Part shown: positions 33,420 to 45,706 of the stretch, in pieces
Numbering within the stretch: position 1 is the stretch's first letter
Layout: each line of letters opens with the position of its first letter
Assembly (NCBI GenBank): GCA_016801885.1
Contig: CM028884.1
Location: forward strand, 31,395,577 to 31,459,576
Source: Toxotes chatareus
Lineage: Eukaryota > Chordata > Actinopteri > Toxotidae
Reading direction: 5' to 3'
DNA length: 64,000 nt
The notes under the pieces: generated by a model
What the model was told of the DNA's origin: nothing
The model's input: only the letters and a program-made list of their open reading frames with translations
Databases searched by the model: none
Translations under genes and position numbers: made by a program

Positions 33420-36118
33420 TAGAGAGGAAATGGCAAGAATGGCCTCGCCTGCATGACAATAGCAAATACTAGTTTTTACAAGGAGGACCAGTATGCTGGA
33501 ATTCACTGGACCATCCTCAGCTCGTATCACATTTACATCAGCTGTTCATGTGGATGCAGATACTCTCAAGTGCAGCAAATGTTTATGCTCACACCCACAT
33601 CATGCCTGCTTATATTGTTTCAGACCAAGCACACAGTCCTCGCTATGGACTCTGCCCACTCTATCAGCTCCATTTACTGTTTTATCAGTTCCACTCTTAT
33701 GTCTTCCCTAAGCCAGCGTGTACAGACAGACTCCAGTAAACTTGTGAAATACAGGAAGGCCAACATACAGTATGACTATTACCAAGAATAACACAAAAAA
33801 ACGTTTAGTCTTTCATCATTTTACTGCTGCTTTACGTATCTGGCTTGGATTGTGCTCCATGTCCAGTTGGTTGTGACACACCTTATTACCAAACAGCCCA
33901 ACAATGATGAGTGAGAAATAGAGCCAGCGTCACCTGTCCCTTTAATAAAGGTGGCATTAGGAGAGGCAGCAGGGAGGAGAGCAGCTGGAGAAGGTAATCC
34001 TGTCTCTCCAGGTCAGCCATCAGACAAGCTGTAGCAGGCCCCACTAACTCTAGCCTAATTAACACACACCAACAGGGATATCTTTCTTTCTCAGACCCAT
34101 ATTGCAACGCACACCCATTTCTCCAGCCAGTCGTTTCAGGATTAATACTTTCCAGCCTCCACACTTGGGGTTTGACCAGCTCCAACATGCTTTGGCTCCT
34201 GCTTCCCAGCTTCTATGTCACACCTCCTCAGGGGATCATGAGATAGATGTGTAGATAAGGTTAGATGGGATGCGGAACCACACAAGATTGAGTTTTTCTG
34301 CAAAATTTCCTGGAAAATGTGTCAGAATTTATGCCAGATCTGTTGCCTCAGTGCCAGATTGAATTCTTCCACGTACCGTGCAAAGTTGGCCTTATGGATT
34401 AAAAAATCAGTTCACCCAATTTATAAAAAGCTTTAAAAATTACATTTGACAAATTCAACAGTGTCTCTTTACAGAAACAGTATCCTAGTTACTCTGTATA
34501 ACCCACACATTTTTTTCAGTAGTATGAACAGCTCAGACAGAGATATCTATTCACTTCTGCTGTACTAAGGTGGGAGCAGAAATCGATTACCACCCCCCCA
34601 AAAGGCAAATAAAACCAAAATAATTTGCATGGATAGATGCCAGAAGTGAGGTTTTTTTTTTTTTTTTTAATAATTTGGCTGAACAAATATGTAAATGTAA
34701 TGTAGAAACTGAAAAGAAGGAAGAAACCTTCTGTTTTATTATTTATAATAGTTTTATAATAGTTTTTGGCCATGACATTGTAATCACCAAAGTAAATGCT
34801 GAAAAATTGTTTGAGAACACAAAGCCCAAAGAGGCCAGAATCGAGGGGTCAGATGACTACACAGGCGGTAGACAAGCCAACAGTTCACCCAGATAATCTA
34901 AACCACTTTTCTGTGAACTCCAGCCACTTTGCTCTCACAACAGACAATTTGGATAATGATTTTACCATTTGTCTTCCTTTTGCCTTCCAGATAACAATGT
35001 CTAATTTATATATATTTTAAAACTCATTACTTGTGTTTCTTGCTGCACTAGACTGCTTTTTGGTAAATCTGCTGCATTCCCAGATCTTAGCATTTAACTT
35101 TGTGAATGCAGTTGTATTAAAACTGATAGCAGTGACAGCCAAAACTACAAAAATAAGACTCTGAAACAGAGAAACTCTTCAAGGTCTGTGAAAACAAATT
35201 TATGCTCCACAGTGATACTCCTGCCTCACTTCACTGAGTCTAGAGCATGAAGGATTGGGAATATGTGTGAGACTTTCTCTCTGTCACCAACCAGGTGGAA
35301 TGTGAAACACACACTGCCACAAATACTTTGAGACAGTTGTGTGTGGTGGCGGGACAGAGATGTGTAACCCTAGCGTCTAACCCCTCACACACTCCTCCAC
35401 AACACCACTGATCCATTTCTCATCCCCCTCCCACACATGTGCTTCTTCAAGTGTGTCTTCAGCTGAATGGGGGTGGGGGGGCGTTGGGGATGTGAGGGTA
35501 TCAGGTGTCATTTAAAAAAGCAGTTGTCAGGACTGGCTGAAAATGGAGCATGACTCTATTCAGTCTAAACTGTTGCCTGGTGAAAACTGCGTGGCCTCTG
35601 AGTGCCCTAACTGCAGCGGAGTGGCCATTTCTGTACAGCTCTAAGAGCTGGTTTAATGGAACTCTATTAAGTCCTCTGTTTTTATGGGGTTGTTTTCTCC
35701 TTCCTGTTGCGCCAAATGAATATTTCGATAGATTTCTGTGCTCCTGCTAGATGCCAGCTGTCACTGAATAAAAATAACATCTTATATCTCCCACAGGTAG
35801 ATTTTATTTAAATGAAGCAAACCTAACTCATTTCTCTTGTAAGTCATCTGGCTTTAGCTGCATCACATAGCTCTGCACAAATGCACACAACCCACACTGA
35901 CTTCAGCTATTTTTTTCCCCTCTACACACATAAGTGCATGTCCGCACACAGCTGGTGGGGATTACAGGAGAGGAAGCAGAGTGAACACACAGGGTCTCAG
36001 AGTCAAAACAACGGAGCTGGACTTGACCTTTGACCTGCCTGGTCATTCATCTGTTGATGAAATCAGTCAGTTCCATAAGATAGCGCCAGAGTGTGTACAG
36101 GCCATTAAGTGTACTCGG

Positions 36119-36182
36119 GACAGACAGACAGACAGACAGGCAGGCGGGCAGGCAGGCAGGCAGGCAGGCAGGCAGACAGACA

Positions 36183-36219
<37 letters not shown>

Positions 36220-36234
36220 ACAGGCAGACAGGCA

Positions 36235-36279
<45 letters not shown>

Positions 36280-36295
36280 ACAGACCGACAGACAG
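36119..36295. repeat. CAGG/CAGA tetranucleotide array
   Basis: A 177-bp tetranucleotide microsatellite in which blocks of CAGG alternate with blocks of CAGA. The period of four keeps several frames open on both strands, giving QAGR/TDRQ and CLPA repeats. Those open frames (35981-36367, 36093-36386, 36105-36348) are therefore artefacts. Confidence 0.97.
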
Positions 36296-37987
36296 ATGCT
36301 TTCCAGAGAAGAAAAACCCTATCTTTGCAAATACACACTCTCATCTAAAGGATTTAACTCCAGATAGTGATGACTGCCAAGTATAAGGGTATATGATAAT
36401 TAATGGCTTCCATTAGAGGGAAAACCCTTTCTCTGCACTTTTCCTGGTGGATGGAGTGCTGAAGTAGCTTAACGCTGTGTTTCTGTCCTACCTGGGGCTA
36501 TAGACAAGTGGTATCCTGCATGTTAAGTAAAGTCTTTCCCCCCTCGGAACCCCTCCTCTGTGATCTCCATTTCTCAAGCTAAATCAAGTCTTCCCTGCTC
36601 CTCACATCTCTGCCTCCCCCCTTTCTCCATCCAGGCATTGTTATTGGGATCATTTGCTAAATATTTCAGTATTCTACATCATATAACATTTTCTCCCAGT
36701 TTGTTAAGTAGGGTAATAAAAAGAGAGCAGTGAACATTTTGTCTGAAATTCTCTGATACAGACAGAATAAGAAAATTGTTTCTGTAAACTGTATGCTGTG
36801 TGTGCATGTCTTAATCCCTGCAGAGACACTTACGTGTGCATGTGCGTGTCAGTGCACCACTGGGGTGGGATGTTAATTTTATCTCCCATTGGGCTGGTGG
36901 CCGTGTCGTGGACTAAGTAGAGTCATTTACCAAAGGTTACAGCTGCCGTCATGGATACCAGCAGATGATAAGTCATACCAATGAGCCTTATCCTAGGCAA
37001 TTGTGCTTTATATTCAGTGCTTTTCTCCATTTCTCTGTCTCTCTTTCTGAGATCCTTCTTTTTGTCTGTCTGCTTTTTTTTTTACCTCTTTATTTTTCAG
37101 TTTCTTCCTCTTTCTTTTATCTCCCTGAAATCCTGCTAATTCCCACATACTTTTCTTGATAGAGAAGAGCTAACCAGCATGTAGCTGTCAGAGGGTTATT
37201 ATACAGTCTGCCATTTTCAGTGGATCCACTCTACTATATCATATCCACTGCTATGGAGATATGGAAATGAGACAGCAGCTCTCAACAGGGGCTCTCAAAA
37301 CAATTATCTATACTTCATAGGCAGGGATGCTGCTGGGCCAGTGTCCAGTGCCCTGGGCTTTCTCATTTCTCTAAGAGGTAAATGTTGCTGACTTGCGGCT
37401 TTCTCACAGCACCAGCCTTGCCCTTGCCACAAACAGAGCTGAATGGAAGCCTTTTCTTTTGCTATAGCTTGTCCTTGTGTTCGCAGCCAAATGGCAGAAA
37501 CAACAGGTATTGTGTGACAGTGAAGTTAGGGGGGTTTAGAGTTGGTTTAGCAGAGCGGCTCAGTGGAGAGGTTGGATGAGAGCAGAATGGAGGACTGTGG
37601 ATGAGGAAAGGCATTATGTGGGTTTTAAAAAGCATATGGATTTCTAGAAAGTTTAGGAAGTTAATTACAACTTATAAACACCAAGCAGACTCAATATATC
37701 CTTGATTTGGAATGCATGTAATAAATTTGCTTTTGATGCTGATAGATATGGATCCCATAAAATCATTTTAACATCTATATCCTAAATGGGATCTGGTTGG
37801 TCAAAAAATAACAATTTTGTTAACCAAACAGCATTTGATCTACTATCCTTAGTTTAAGAAGTGCCATAACTTAAAAAAAATTGCAGGTAAATATTTGCCC
37901 AGAATACGTGTCACTATATTTAAATTCTTGAAATATCTAATCTGTAAATACACTTTATCTGAATACTGTACCACTTTCCTGTTTCTC

Positions 37988-38039
<52 letters not shown>

Positions 38040-41000
38040 TGACACAACCCCAAATTGCCAATCTTGTCTAATTCTAAATTTGAGAAGCTTATTTAAAGAT
38101 TTTATGTGAGCTCTAGCCAGCTTTATTACTGCTTGCTCTTTGATGTCAGTGCCAGAGTTTCGAAAAGCAAAAAGACTTTCAAATACCTATTCTATTTGTA
38201 GTAGTGTCTCAGTATGAGGGAGCACGACCAAACTTGGTCCCTTTGACTCTCCCCTAAGCAACTGGGTGTGTCCCTGAAAGACCTGTGGGGTCCTGATAAG
38301 TTAATGCATCACCTGGATCACATGGATGAGTAATGCTCAGCCCATGTGAACATACAGTCAGCATTAATTCTGTAATGAGCAGTTTGTGCGCTTGTTTCTC
38401 TGTTTGCCTGCCGGTCTGAGCCTGTGTGTACACGTAGGGCAAGGGCTGATGCACGGCCAATCCTTAGACTTGGGAAAGATGTATGTGGGTGAAAAGTAAA
38501 CTCAGTAATGAGTACTCTGAGCATGTGTATGCAAAAGATTCTGACTGTATGCTTGTGAATCAGTCTCCCGCCTAAGGGGGTCTGGGCTGTGGTTTCAAGC
38601 TTTTGAACAGAAGGAGTGATTAGACAGGAGAGGCAGACAGAGCTGTGTGTCAGTAGCATGACTAGCCGTGTGTGAGTATAGGATGAATGTTCTGTGGTGG
38701 CTGGAGTTCCCCCTAGATCAAACGTACACTGTTTTCAGATAACTGTTTTTAGCAACAGCTGTCAGCCTGCGCTCTGGACATGAAAGGCAAAGATGGAAGG
38801 CAAGAAGGGCAAGATCTAAAGACCAAGGATACAAACAGAAACGCAATACAAAGAGACTTCAAGTCATTCCAGCCATTCTGTTTCGCAATGACACTTTTGA
38901 TTATGTGGGCAGAGTTGATATTACTGCCTGAGCATGCCAGTGCTTTAGGCTGCAACACACTGACACACCTGCCTGAGTCAGCTGAGTCAGGACACGCACA
39001 GCTGGAGACAGGTGGGTGTGTTCGTCTTTATTTACGGGAGTTTGGGTTGATGATAGGCTCAAAAGGTTTTTCTCCACCTTGCCCTTTCTCTCTCTCTCTT
39101 TGTATTTCCCTCTCCCTCTAGCTTGTTGTGCTTCCCCTCCTCCACAGGTTGTAATATGCTTCTGGAGGCTCCGTGGGAGGAGATCAGTCCTCCTGTCCTC
39201 TTTGTTTGTGTCCTAACAGCCCCATACTGCTCGATACAACTTGCTGGCCACAGGCAGCCAAGGGAGTGCAGAACTAATTGTACAGGTCACCGAGGGTACG
39301 AAGCCTCTCTAAGTCTTTCTACCTCTGCCGCCCTCTCTTTGATGTGGTTCACTCTGTATTCTCCATTCAATTTCTGTATAATAACGCATGACATCACAGT
39401 TTACATTGCCATGACAAATAAATACTGCACTCTGATGTTTGAAACTAGAAACTTAAAAATGCATGCTGCAGAAGTTTCCTTTCTTGTTCGCCAGAGAGGT
39501 TAATCATGTAGGGAATCCTTGAAAGCTTCCACATTTTTCAGCATAACCTCTGCTCATCTAAAATCATTTAGAGCTTGTTTTGTTTCCTCTCTTTTTTCCC
39601 GCTGTGTGTGATGTAGGAAATGTAGGAGATGTTTGTCTTTTCAGGCGGGTTCCGTTGTCTTTTGTGTGTCTTGTCTGAAACAGCATGTCAGTCAGGCGGG
39701 GCGGCTCTGGGAGGATGTGTGTGTGAGAAAAAGAGAGTGTGTGTGCTGAATAAAATGTAAAAAGCAGTACGCCTGCCTGCACACACACACAGCAGCCTTT
39801 GGCCTAATGGGAGCTGACACTCTGACAGGCTCTCTGAGCTCTTTATCTGGGCCTCTCGCCTCAGAACTTGTGTGTGTGCGTGCATGTTTGTGCCTGTGCA
39901 TTTGTGTGTTGTGTGTTTCTGTTTGCGCGTGTGTGCATGTATGCATGTGCATGTGTAACCCCAGCGGTGGTAGTCGCCAGGCCCCTAGAGAGTTCTTTAA
40001 CCCCCTAACAGAGTCAGACTCATTTACATTGAAATGGAAGAGTGGCAGGGCCTCTTTATGGACTGTTTGCTTTTGCTCTATAGAAAAGCCTCAACTCCAC
40101 CTCTTTCTCTCACACACAAGTGCATGCGTACATGCACATACATACACACATGCAGAGTCACACTAGATACATGGGAATGTACTCTGCTGCAGCTCACACA
40201 GTTTGGTTTTTTTGCTGTTATGTCCACTTTAAGGATCTCAATTGTGTGTGTATATGTGTGTGTGTGTGCGTGTGAATGTATGTGTGTGTAACTTATGTGG
40301 GGTCAGTTGTTAGCTGAGTGTTTTTCCACCTCACACGACAGCTCTCCTACCTTCCTAATGACTGCTGGCCAGAGCTGCTCTGGAGTCCCCTAGGTTCCCA
40401 TCAACTAGTTGGTCCCACACTCCAGATAAACACTGCCTGAGGCATGACATGCTAGATCAGAGCTACCTCCTCAAAGAACTTCCTCATCCTGTAGAGGGAA
40501 AGCTCTCAATCTGACCCCAGACCAGTGTCTGTACTAGCCCAAGGCAGAGAGGGTTCCCAGTGTTGGTGGTGGCTGCTAAAGAGAGTACAGGCCTAATTAT
40601 AGCAAGCAGGAAGTAAGTGGGAAGGAACCTTTTGATGATCCATACAATTATATTTCTGTCAAGAAAGTACTGTGGCTGAGGAGGGGAGTATCTCTCCTCC
40701 TCCTCTCTTTCAAGTCTATTTCACTGCCTTTTCCATATAGCAAGGACTTCTGCCCTCTTTGCAAGTTTAATGTAGTGTTTTCCCCTCTATCCTCTTTCTT
40801 ATCTTTCTGTGAGAACTTGCTATAAAAAAGGAGAGCAGAGTGTGCCGTTTCAAGTAAAGTGGCTGGGTAAAGAGCAAAGAGTCGATGTTTTCCACCTGTC
40901 TTGTTCTCTGTTCTCTAATTTCTTCCTGATAAATGTTCACTTATACCAGCTATCCCTCTCCGTTGCTGCATCCCCCACCTTCTGAGTAGGTACAAATGTT

Positions 41001-41892
41001 TCTGTGAAAGACCACAGAGGAATGCACAGTGGAATCTATATTAAGCCTCTTTCTCTATGTATTGTACATGTGCATGTACATGTAAGTACGAATGCATGCT
41101 GTGTCTACAATCTAGTGTTCAGATGGACATGTAAGCAAAACTGCCTATGATTTTCATTAGACAAAGTAATTTTTTTACCCATACAAAAACAGTCTCCTCA
41201 TTAAAATATGTGAGTTTATTTTTATGTTTTGTGTAGAGCCAGTGTAACAGGTGCTCATTAAATAGCTGGGTTGCTACAGAGCCACTGGATCTTATGGTAT
41301 CAGCAAGCATTAGGTGGTCTGTAGGGACAGAATTTGCAACAGGCAAAAAAACAAAAAGCATGTTTCTAATTCTGTAATTGATTTATTCCATTTTTTTTAT
41401 GAGGATTACAGTAAGAGAAATTTTGCTGGAGGGAGTGAGGTAGGGCGGTTGAAGGATACAGTGAGAGAGTAAAGCACAGGGTAAGAAAGCTTACTGCTTG
41501 ACCAGAGGATCAAGAGAGGAGAAAAAAAAGTGGTTTCATTTTTCTGTCGTTTCCCTTAGCTGCTCATTTTAGCAGTTCTCTTTCAGTCTAAAGCAAACAC
41601 CCAACACAGTGTTCAAATGGTAAAAAGTGCTGGAATGAACACTCTGAAACCTAAAACCTGATCTCTAATTTCCTATCATGAAAGTCTGAAGTCTTGTGTG
41701 CCAGTTGCATGTTATATAGTGGCAGCCACATTGTATATCAGTGGGGCCATGCCCTACAGAGGAATGTTCATGCGTGGTTAGCTTTACTTTTAAACTATGT
41801 TTTTAGGATACAACAATTAATTTTAGGTACAGTTATACATGTTTTAGCTGCACACCACTTCCCTTTCCTGTCGAGGATGAGTCACCGTGAGC

Positions 41893-41894
<2 letters not shown>
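36296..41894. other. Gene desert 5' of sema6d, segment 2
   Basis: No gene is supported. There is an (AT)n run at 37991-38037, many short TG-rich stretches (39710-39960, 40245-40290) and otherwise single-copy-looking DNA. Open frames at 38318-38659, 38780-39503 and 39807-40291 owe much of their length to low-complexity sequence. The stretch 40310-40640 has few simple repeats and could be a conserved element. Confidence 0.5.
37991..38037. repeat. (AT)n microsatellite
   Basis: About 47 bp of pure AT, self-complementary and able to extrude as a cruciform. Confidence 0.95.

Positions 41895-41987
<93 letters not shown>
41895..41987. repeat. Long pure (GT)n microsatellite
   Basis: 93 bp of uninterrupted GT, the longest dinucleotide run in the window. 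The Val/Cys and Thr/His runs in open frames of both strands here come from it. Confidence 0.97.
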
Positions 41988-41988
<1 letters not shown>

Positions 41989-44520
41989 TGAGTTCAGTCA
42001 CCACAGAAAGAGCAAGCCACTCTCTGCCTCCCTGTGATGAGATCCAGATGGAAATTTTCAGTGGATTGCCCACTCTGCTAACCATTATGGTTCCTAAAAT
42101 GTTCCCAAAATGTTTTTCTTTTCTTTCTCCCAAAGTCTATTGTGCTCTAAGATAGTTTTATACAACTATGGACACTTGGGCTGACTCACTTTTACAATTT
42201 GTGGACTCTTACTACTGCAGTGAATAAGTTAAACCCACTTCTTCAAAGGGTTGTTTCAGTTTGCTGTATCAAGACTTGTAGTATGCTCCCATTATGCCTG
42301 GACTCTCAAGACTATGCCAAACATTACCTGCAGAGTCAGTCACATCAAGAAAGAAGAGAGCTGTTTCTATTCCTTTCCAGACTCTCCCTTGGATGTCTCA
42401 TTTGCACTGCCACAAACTAGATCAAAAGGATCTGTCTATATCCACAATCTTTGTTTAGGTTGCAAGGAAAGTCATGCCAGGATCTTAGCATGCACACAAA
42501 CACTAATTCACACAGGGACACACACTCAAACTGTACATCCAAACAGAGTCAAACAGAGTGTTCTGAGCTGTGACAAACAGACCCACCAGGGTACAAGCAA
42601 GAGGGCTTTCAAGTTTGGCCAAGTGGTCTACCACTCATCCCATCCATCAGCTCCCCTCTGGGTACGGGACACAGATCCAAGGTCAGCTTACTGTGCACAA
42701 AAGCACATTCTCAAATCAATACACAGCACTAGCTGCAGTAATTGTTTGATCAGTGTGGTGAGGTAACAGGTTTTGTTCTGTTTTATGTCTGGACATCCTG
42801 CATGGGATTTGGTGTTTTTGAGTTTTCTCCTCAGGTACAGTGACGCCAGTTTAGGAAGACTAACACAGGGTGTCCATCTTTAACTGCGGCTGAATAAAAA
42901 ACAAAAACAAGCCATGGGGAAAGGAGTGGCCTTCTCTCATTTGCCTGTGTTAATATTTGCGTATGTGTGTGTATGTGAGGCAGAAAGTGTGAGAGATAGA
43001 AAGATAACTTATGTGTGTGTCTGTTTAAGAGTTCAAATGTTCAGATATGTGTAATGATTTGTTTCCAGTGTGTGTGTACATGTGTTTATGAGCCAATAGT
43101 ATTGTGTGGCATCGTGGCCTGTGGGCACAACTTCATGTTTGCATAAAAGAAAGCTCATGCTGAGAAAATGCCAACAGCTGATGAATTCCTCCCTAGTGTA
43201 GCAAGGTCAAGCAGTTACTTTGAGAGAACACACCTCCCTCTGCAGTTGTCCATTTCTCTGAAGATGAAAATTTTATTCTAAAATGTAAAAAACGTGTGTA
43301 ACTTTGTTCCAGATAATATGGGCATCATAGAGTGGGTTGCAAAGGGTTTTCATATCAGCAGCATCATAGACAGCCACCGGTTAAATTTACAGAGAGGAAA
43401 GTGAACCAAATAGAAAAATGAAAACAAAACATGAATCTGTCTTTTATCTCTCTTTCACAGCCAGATTGTCCTGCTTATCTCCAGCTCTGCTTCTCCTCTC
43501 CCTGCCTTTTACTGCCTACTAAAAACTACAGCTGCAAACTTTGTTCAAACCACTTTACAGTGGTGACCTCAAATCTCAGCAGGCAGGGTACTTGAGTTGA
43601 GTTGTTGCGTAAATTTGTCTATTTTTTTTTTTGTTGTCAAATTTCACTTGTATTGAATAATTCACTGGCAGACCTATATATAGGGTTAAGACCACTGGGT
43701 TCTGTATTTTTAGCTAGCTCCAGGCTTTATGTAAGGCTCTTTATATAATCACAAGGTTTAATGGTCTATTTTGCTGGTAGACCTCACTCATGATGAGCAG
43801 ATAGAGGGTCAGGGGACATCACAGTTTAGACACACACATGCACATATGGAGACAGCTTGGCTCCCTTGTCGGTGCAGTGTGCGTTATCAGATTCATGTGA
43901 GGAAAACATAATGAGCACAGGCTTTTGCATAGCTGTATCATTTTGTGCCAAATTTGTCTCCCTCAAAAATATCACAAAAAACCTTCCATCACTGCCTTTT
44001 ATTACAAGCTATATATACCAATCTACACACCACTGTAATATCACACCTCTGCCTGTCCTGTGCTGATGAGAATGAGTCACCAGCCAGCAGGCATTGAACA
44101 GCCTGAATGGAGGCTGTGGAAGAGTTATTAGTAAACACATTTATCTTCCTGATGTGCCCTCTGTGAAAAGGGACTTAAGTCTGCGTGTACCAGCAACCAG
44201 CGGCTTCTTATCTGGAGCTAAATGGAAGTCGTGGTGACAACCACAATTAGGCAGGACAGCGCAGAATGGGAGAGGGTCACACACATAGTAATTACTCTGT
44301 CACTGCAGCGAGGCCAGTGACACTAAAATACTGGCTACAGATCAACGAACACACCACTGAGACAAATATACGCATCATTAAGATAAAGACAAAATACACA
44401 GTTCCAGATATGTCTTCATTGTGAGGAACTCAGGGGTAGTTTGTGTCAGGTAGGAGACAGTGAAGTGTTTATTAATTCTTAAAGATATGCAAAATATTCA
44501 ATCTGCACATTTTTCTAATT

Positions 44521-44600
44521 GAGCTGCACGGTAGAGTTACCCAAATTTCCCCAAGGGACCTCCCAAAGGGATCAATAAAGTATATTCTATTCTATTCTAG
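44521..44600 (+). mobile_element. Short retroposon tail ending in TTCTA repeats
   Basis: CAAATTTCCCCAAGGGACCT then GGGATCAATAAAGTATATTC and (TATTC)n is the kind of 3' tail found on many dispersed fish retroelement copies. Only the 3' end is visible, and I did not assign a family. Confidence 0.5.
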
Positions 44601-45669
44601 TTTTTACTGATCAGCTTCAGAAATAAATCATAAATGACGAGAATTTAATTAAAATGGGGTCTGAACTCTTGACTTCCAAAAGAGTGCTGAATGTGTAGGG
44701 CGCTGCGATACCTTATACTCGGCTCTCTCATTTTCATGTTTGCTATTCTACGGCAGAGGTGAAAATATTGAAAGTTATCGCAAGAGTGAGTTATTATTGC
44801 AGCATGGGTCCAGGCAGGTCCTCAGAGCCAAAACAACAGCGTTGGCTGGAGCGTCCTTTGAAAACAAACCTGAACTCTCTATGGCACAGGACGTTTATTT
44901 ATCTCACAGATACAAGCTCTATTGCTCAGGGCTGCCTGACACAGCCCTGCTCCATATTTCATATATTCACCATGAATAAACAACACTGACTCTGACAGTC
45001 TTACCCATACTGAAGTATGTCAAGATGTGTTTGTATGTGTGTGTGAGTGTGCATGTACTGTATGTGTATGATAAATGTTAAATCTGTGACAGAGCAGCTC
45101 TGCCTGAAGCAGTCCTTGAGAAGCTGCTACTTTGTTCAATGATTGAATGTCAGTGTCTTTTTCCCATATATCCCCCTCTTCCTCACCCAGTGTGTATCTG
45201 TCTGACTCTGTCTCCCCCTCTTCCTTATACTTATCCTTTGCAACAAGGTTTGAATTTCTTCTTTCATCACCCTCCCCCTTCTTTGTCTGAGACCTAGTGA
45301 GACACTCAGATTGTAAATAAGAGGTGCACTGTACCTCCTCAGACATATTGATCACACACACACACACACATCAGTCAGATGGCAGAAATAGATTGTGATT
45401 GATGGTGACTAAAGGACTGAATGCGTTTGACAGAGTTTGTGAGTTGCTGTGTCTGAGTGTGTGTGCGTGTGTGTTTGTGATGTGTACATGTTTCCCACTG
45501 GGCCCAATACATTTTCGGGGATATTTACACCCGGAGTTGACTGATAACATAATTAAGGTCGTGTAGTGATCTGTGGCGGCTGTGTTCCCACTACACACAC
45601 CAAACACGGTCAGTAAATAAAGCCCTGGCCCAGGAGGCGATCCTGTGACACAACATATATTCAGCAAAG

Positions 45670-45704
<35 letters not shown>
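45670..45704. repeat. (CA)n microsatellite
   Basis: 35 bp of pure CA. Another shorter CA run lies at 45355-45370. Confidence 0.95.

Positions 45705-45706
<2 letters not shown>

Larger units (their letters stand above)
28261..36118. other. Gene desert 5' of sema6d, segment 1
   Basis: No gene is supported. The stretch holds CA/TG microsatellites (28889-28909, 32533-32580, 33400-33419), a poly-T at about 34652-34669, and AT-rich single-copy-looking DNA. Low-repeat stretches near 31600-32240 and 33880-34200 look like candidate conserved non-coding elements (AATTA-type homeodomain cores, few simple repeats). Open frames (for example 29008-29283, 33453-33791, 33886-34188) lack domains and exon borders. 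Confidence 0.5.

Noticed and set aside
36093..36386. Long QAGR/TDRQ and CLPA repeat proteins on both strands
   Set aside because: A tetranucleotide repeat keeps several frames open. The protein repeats are a by-product of the microsatellite.
41694..42155. 153-codon frame with a Val/Cys run
   Set aside because: About 30 codons come from the pure GT tract. The flanks show no domain or exon border.
42251..42766. 171-codon plus-strand frame, the longest in the desert
   Set aside because: No hydrophobic pattern, domain or splice context that I can see. The chance length is plausible over 36 kb of desert.
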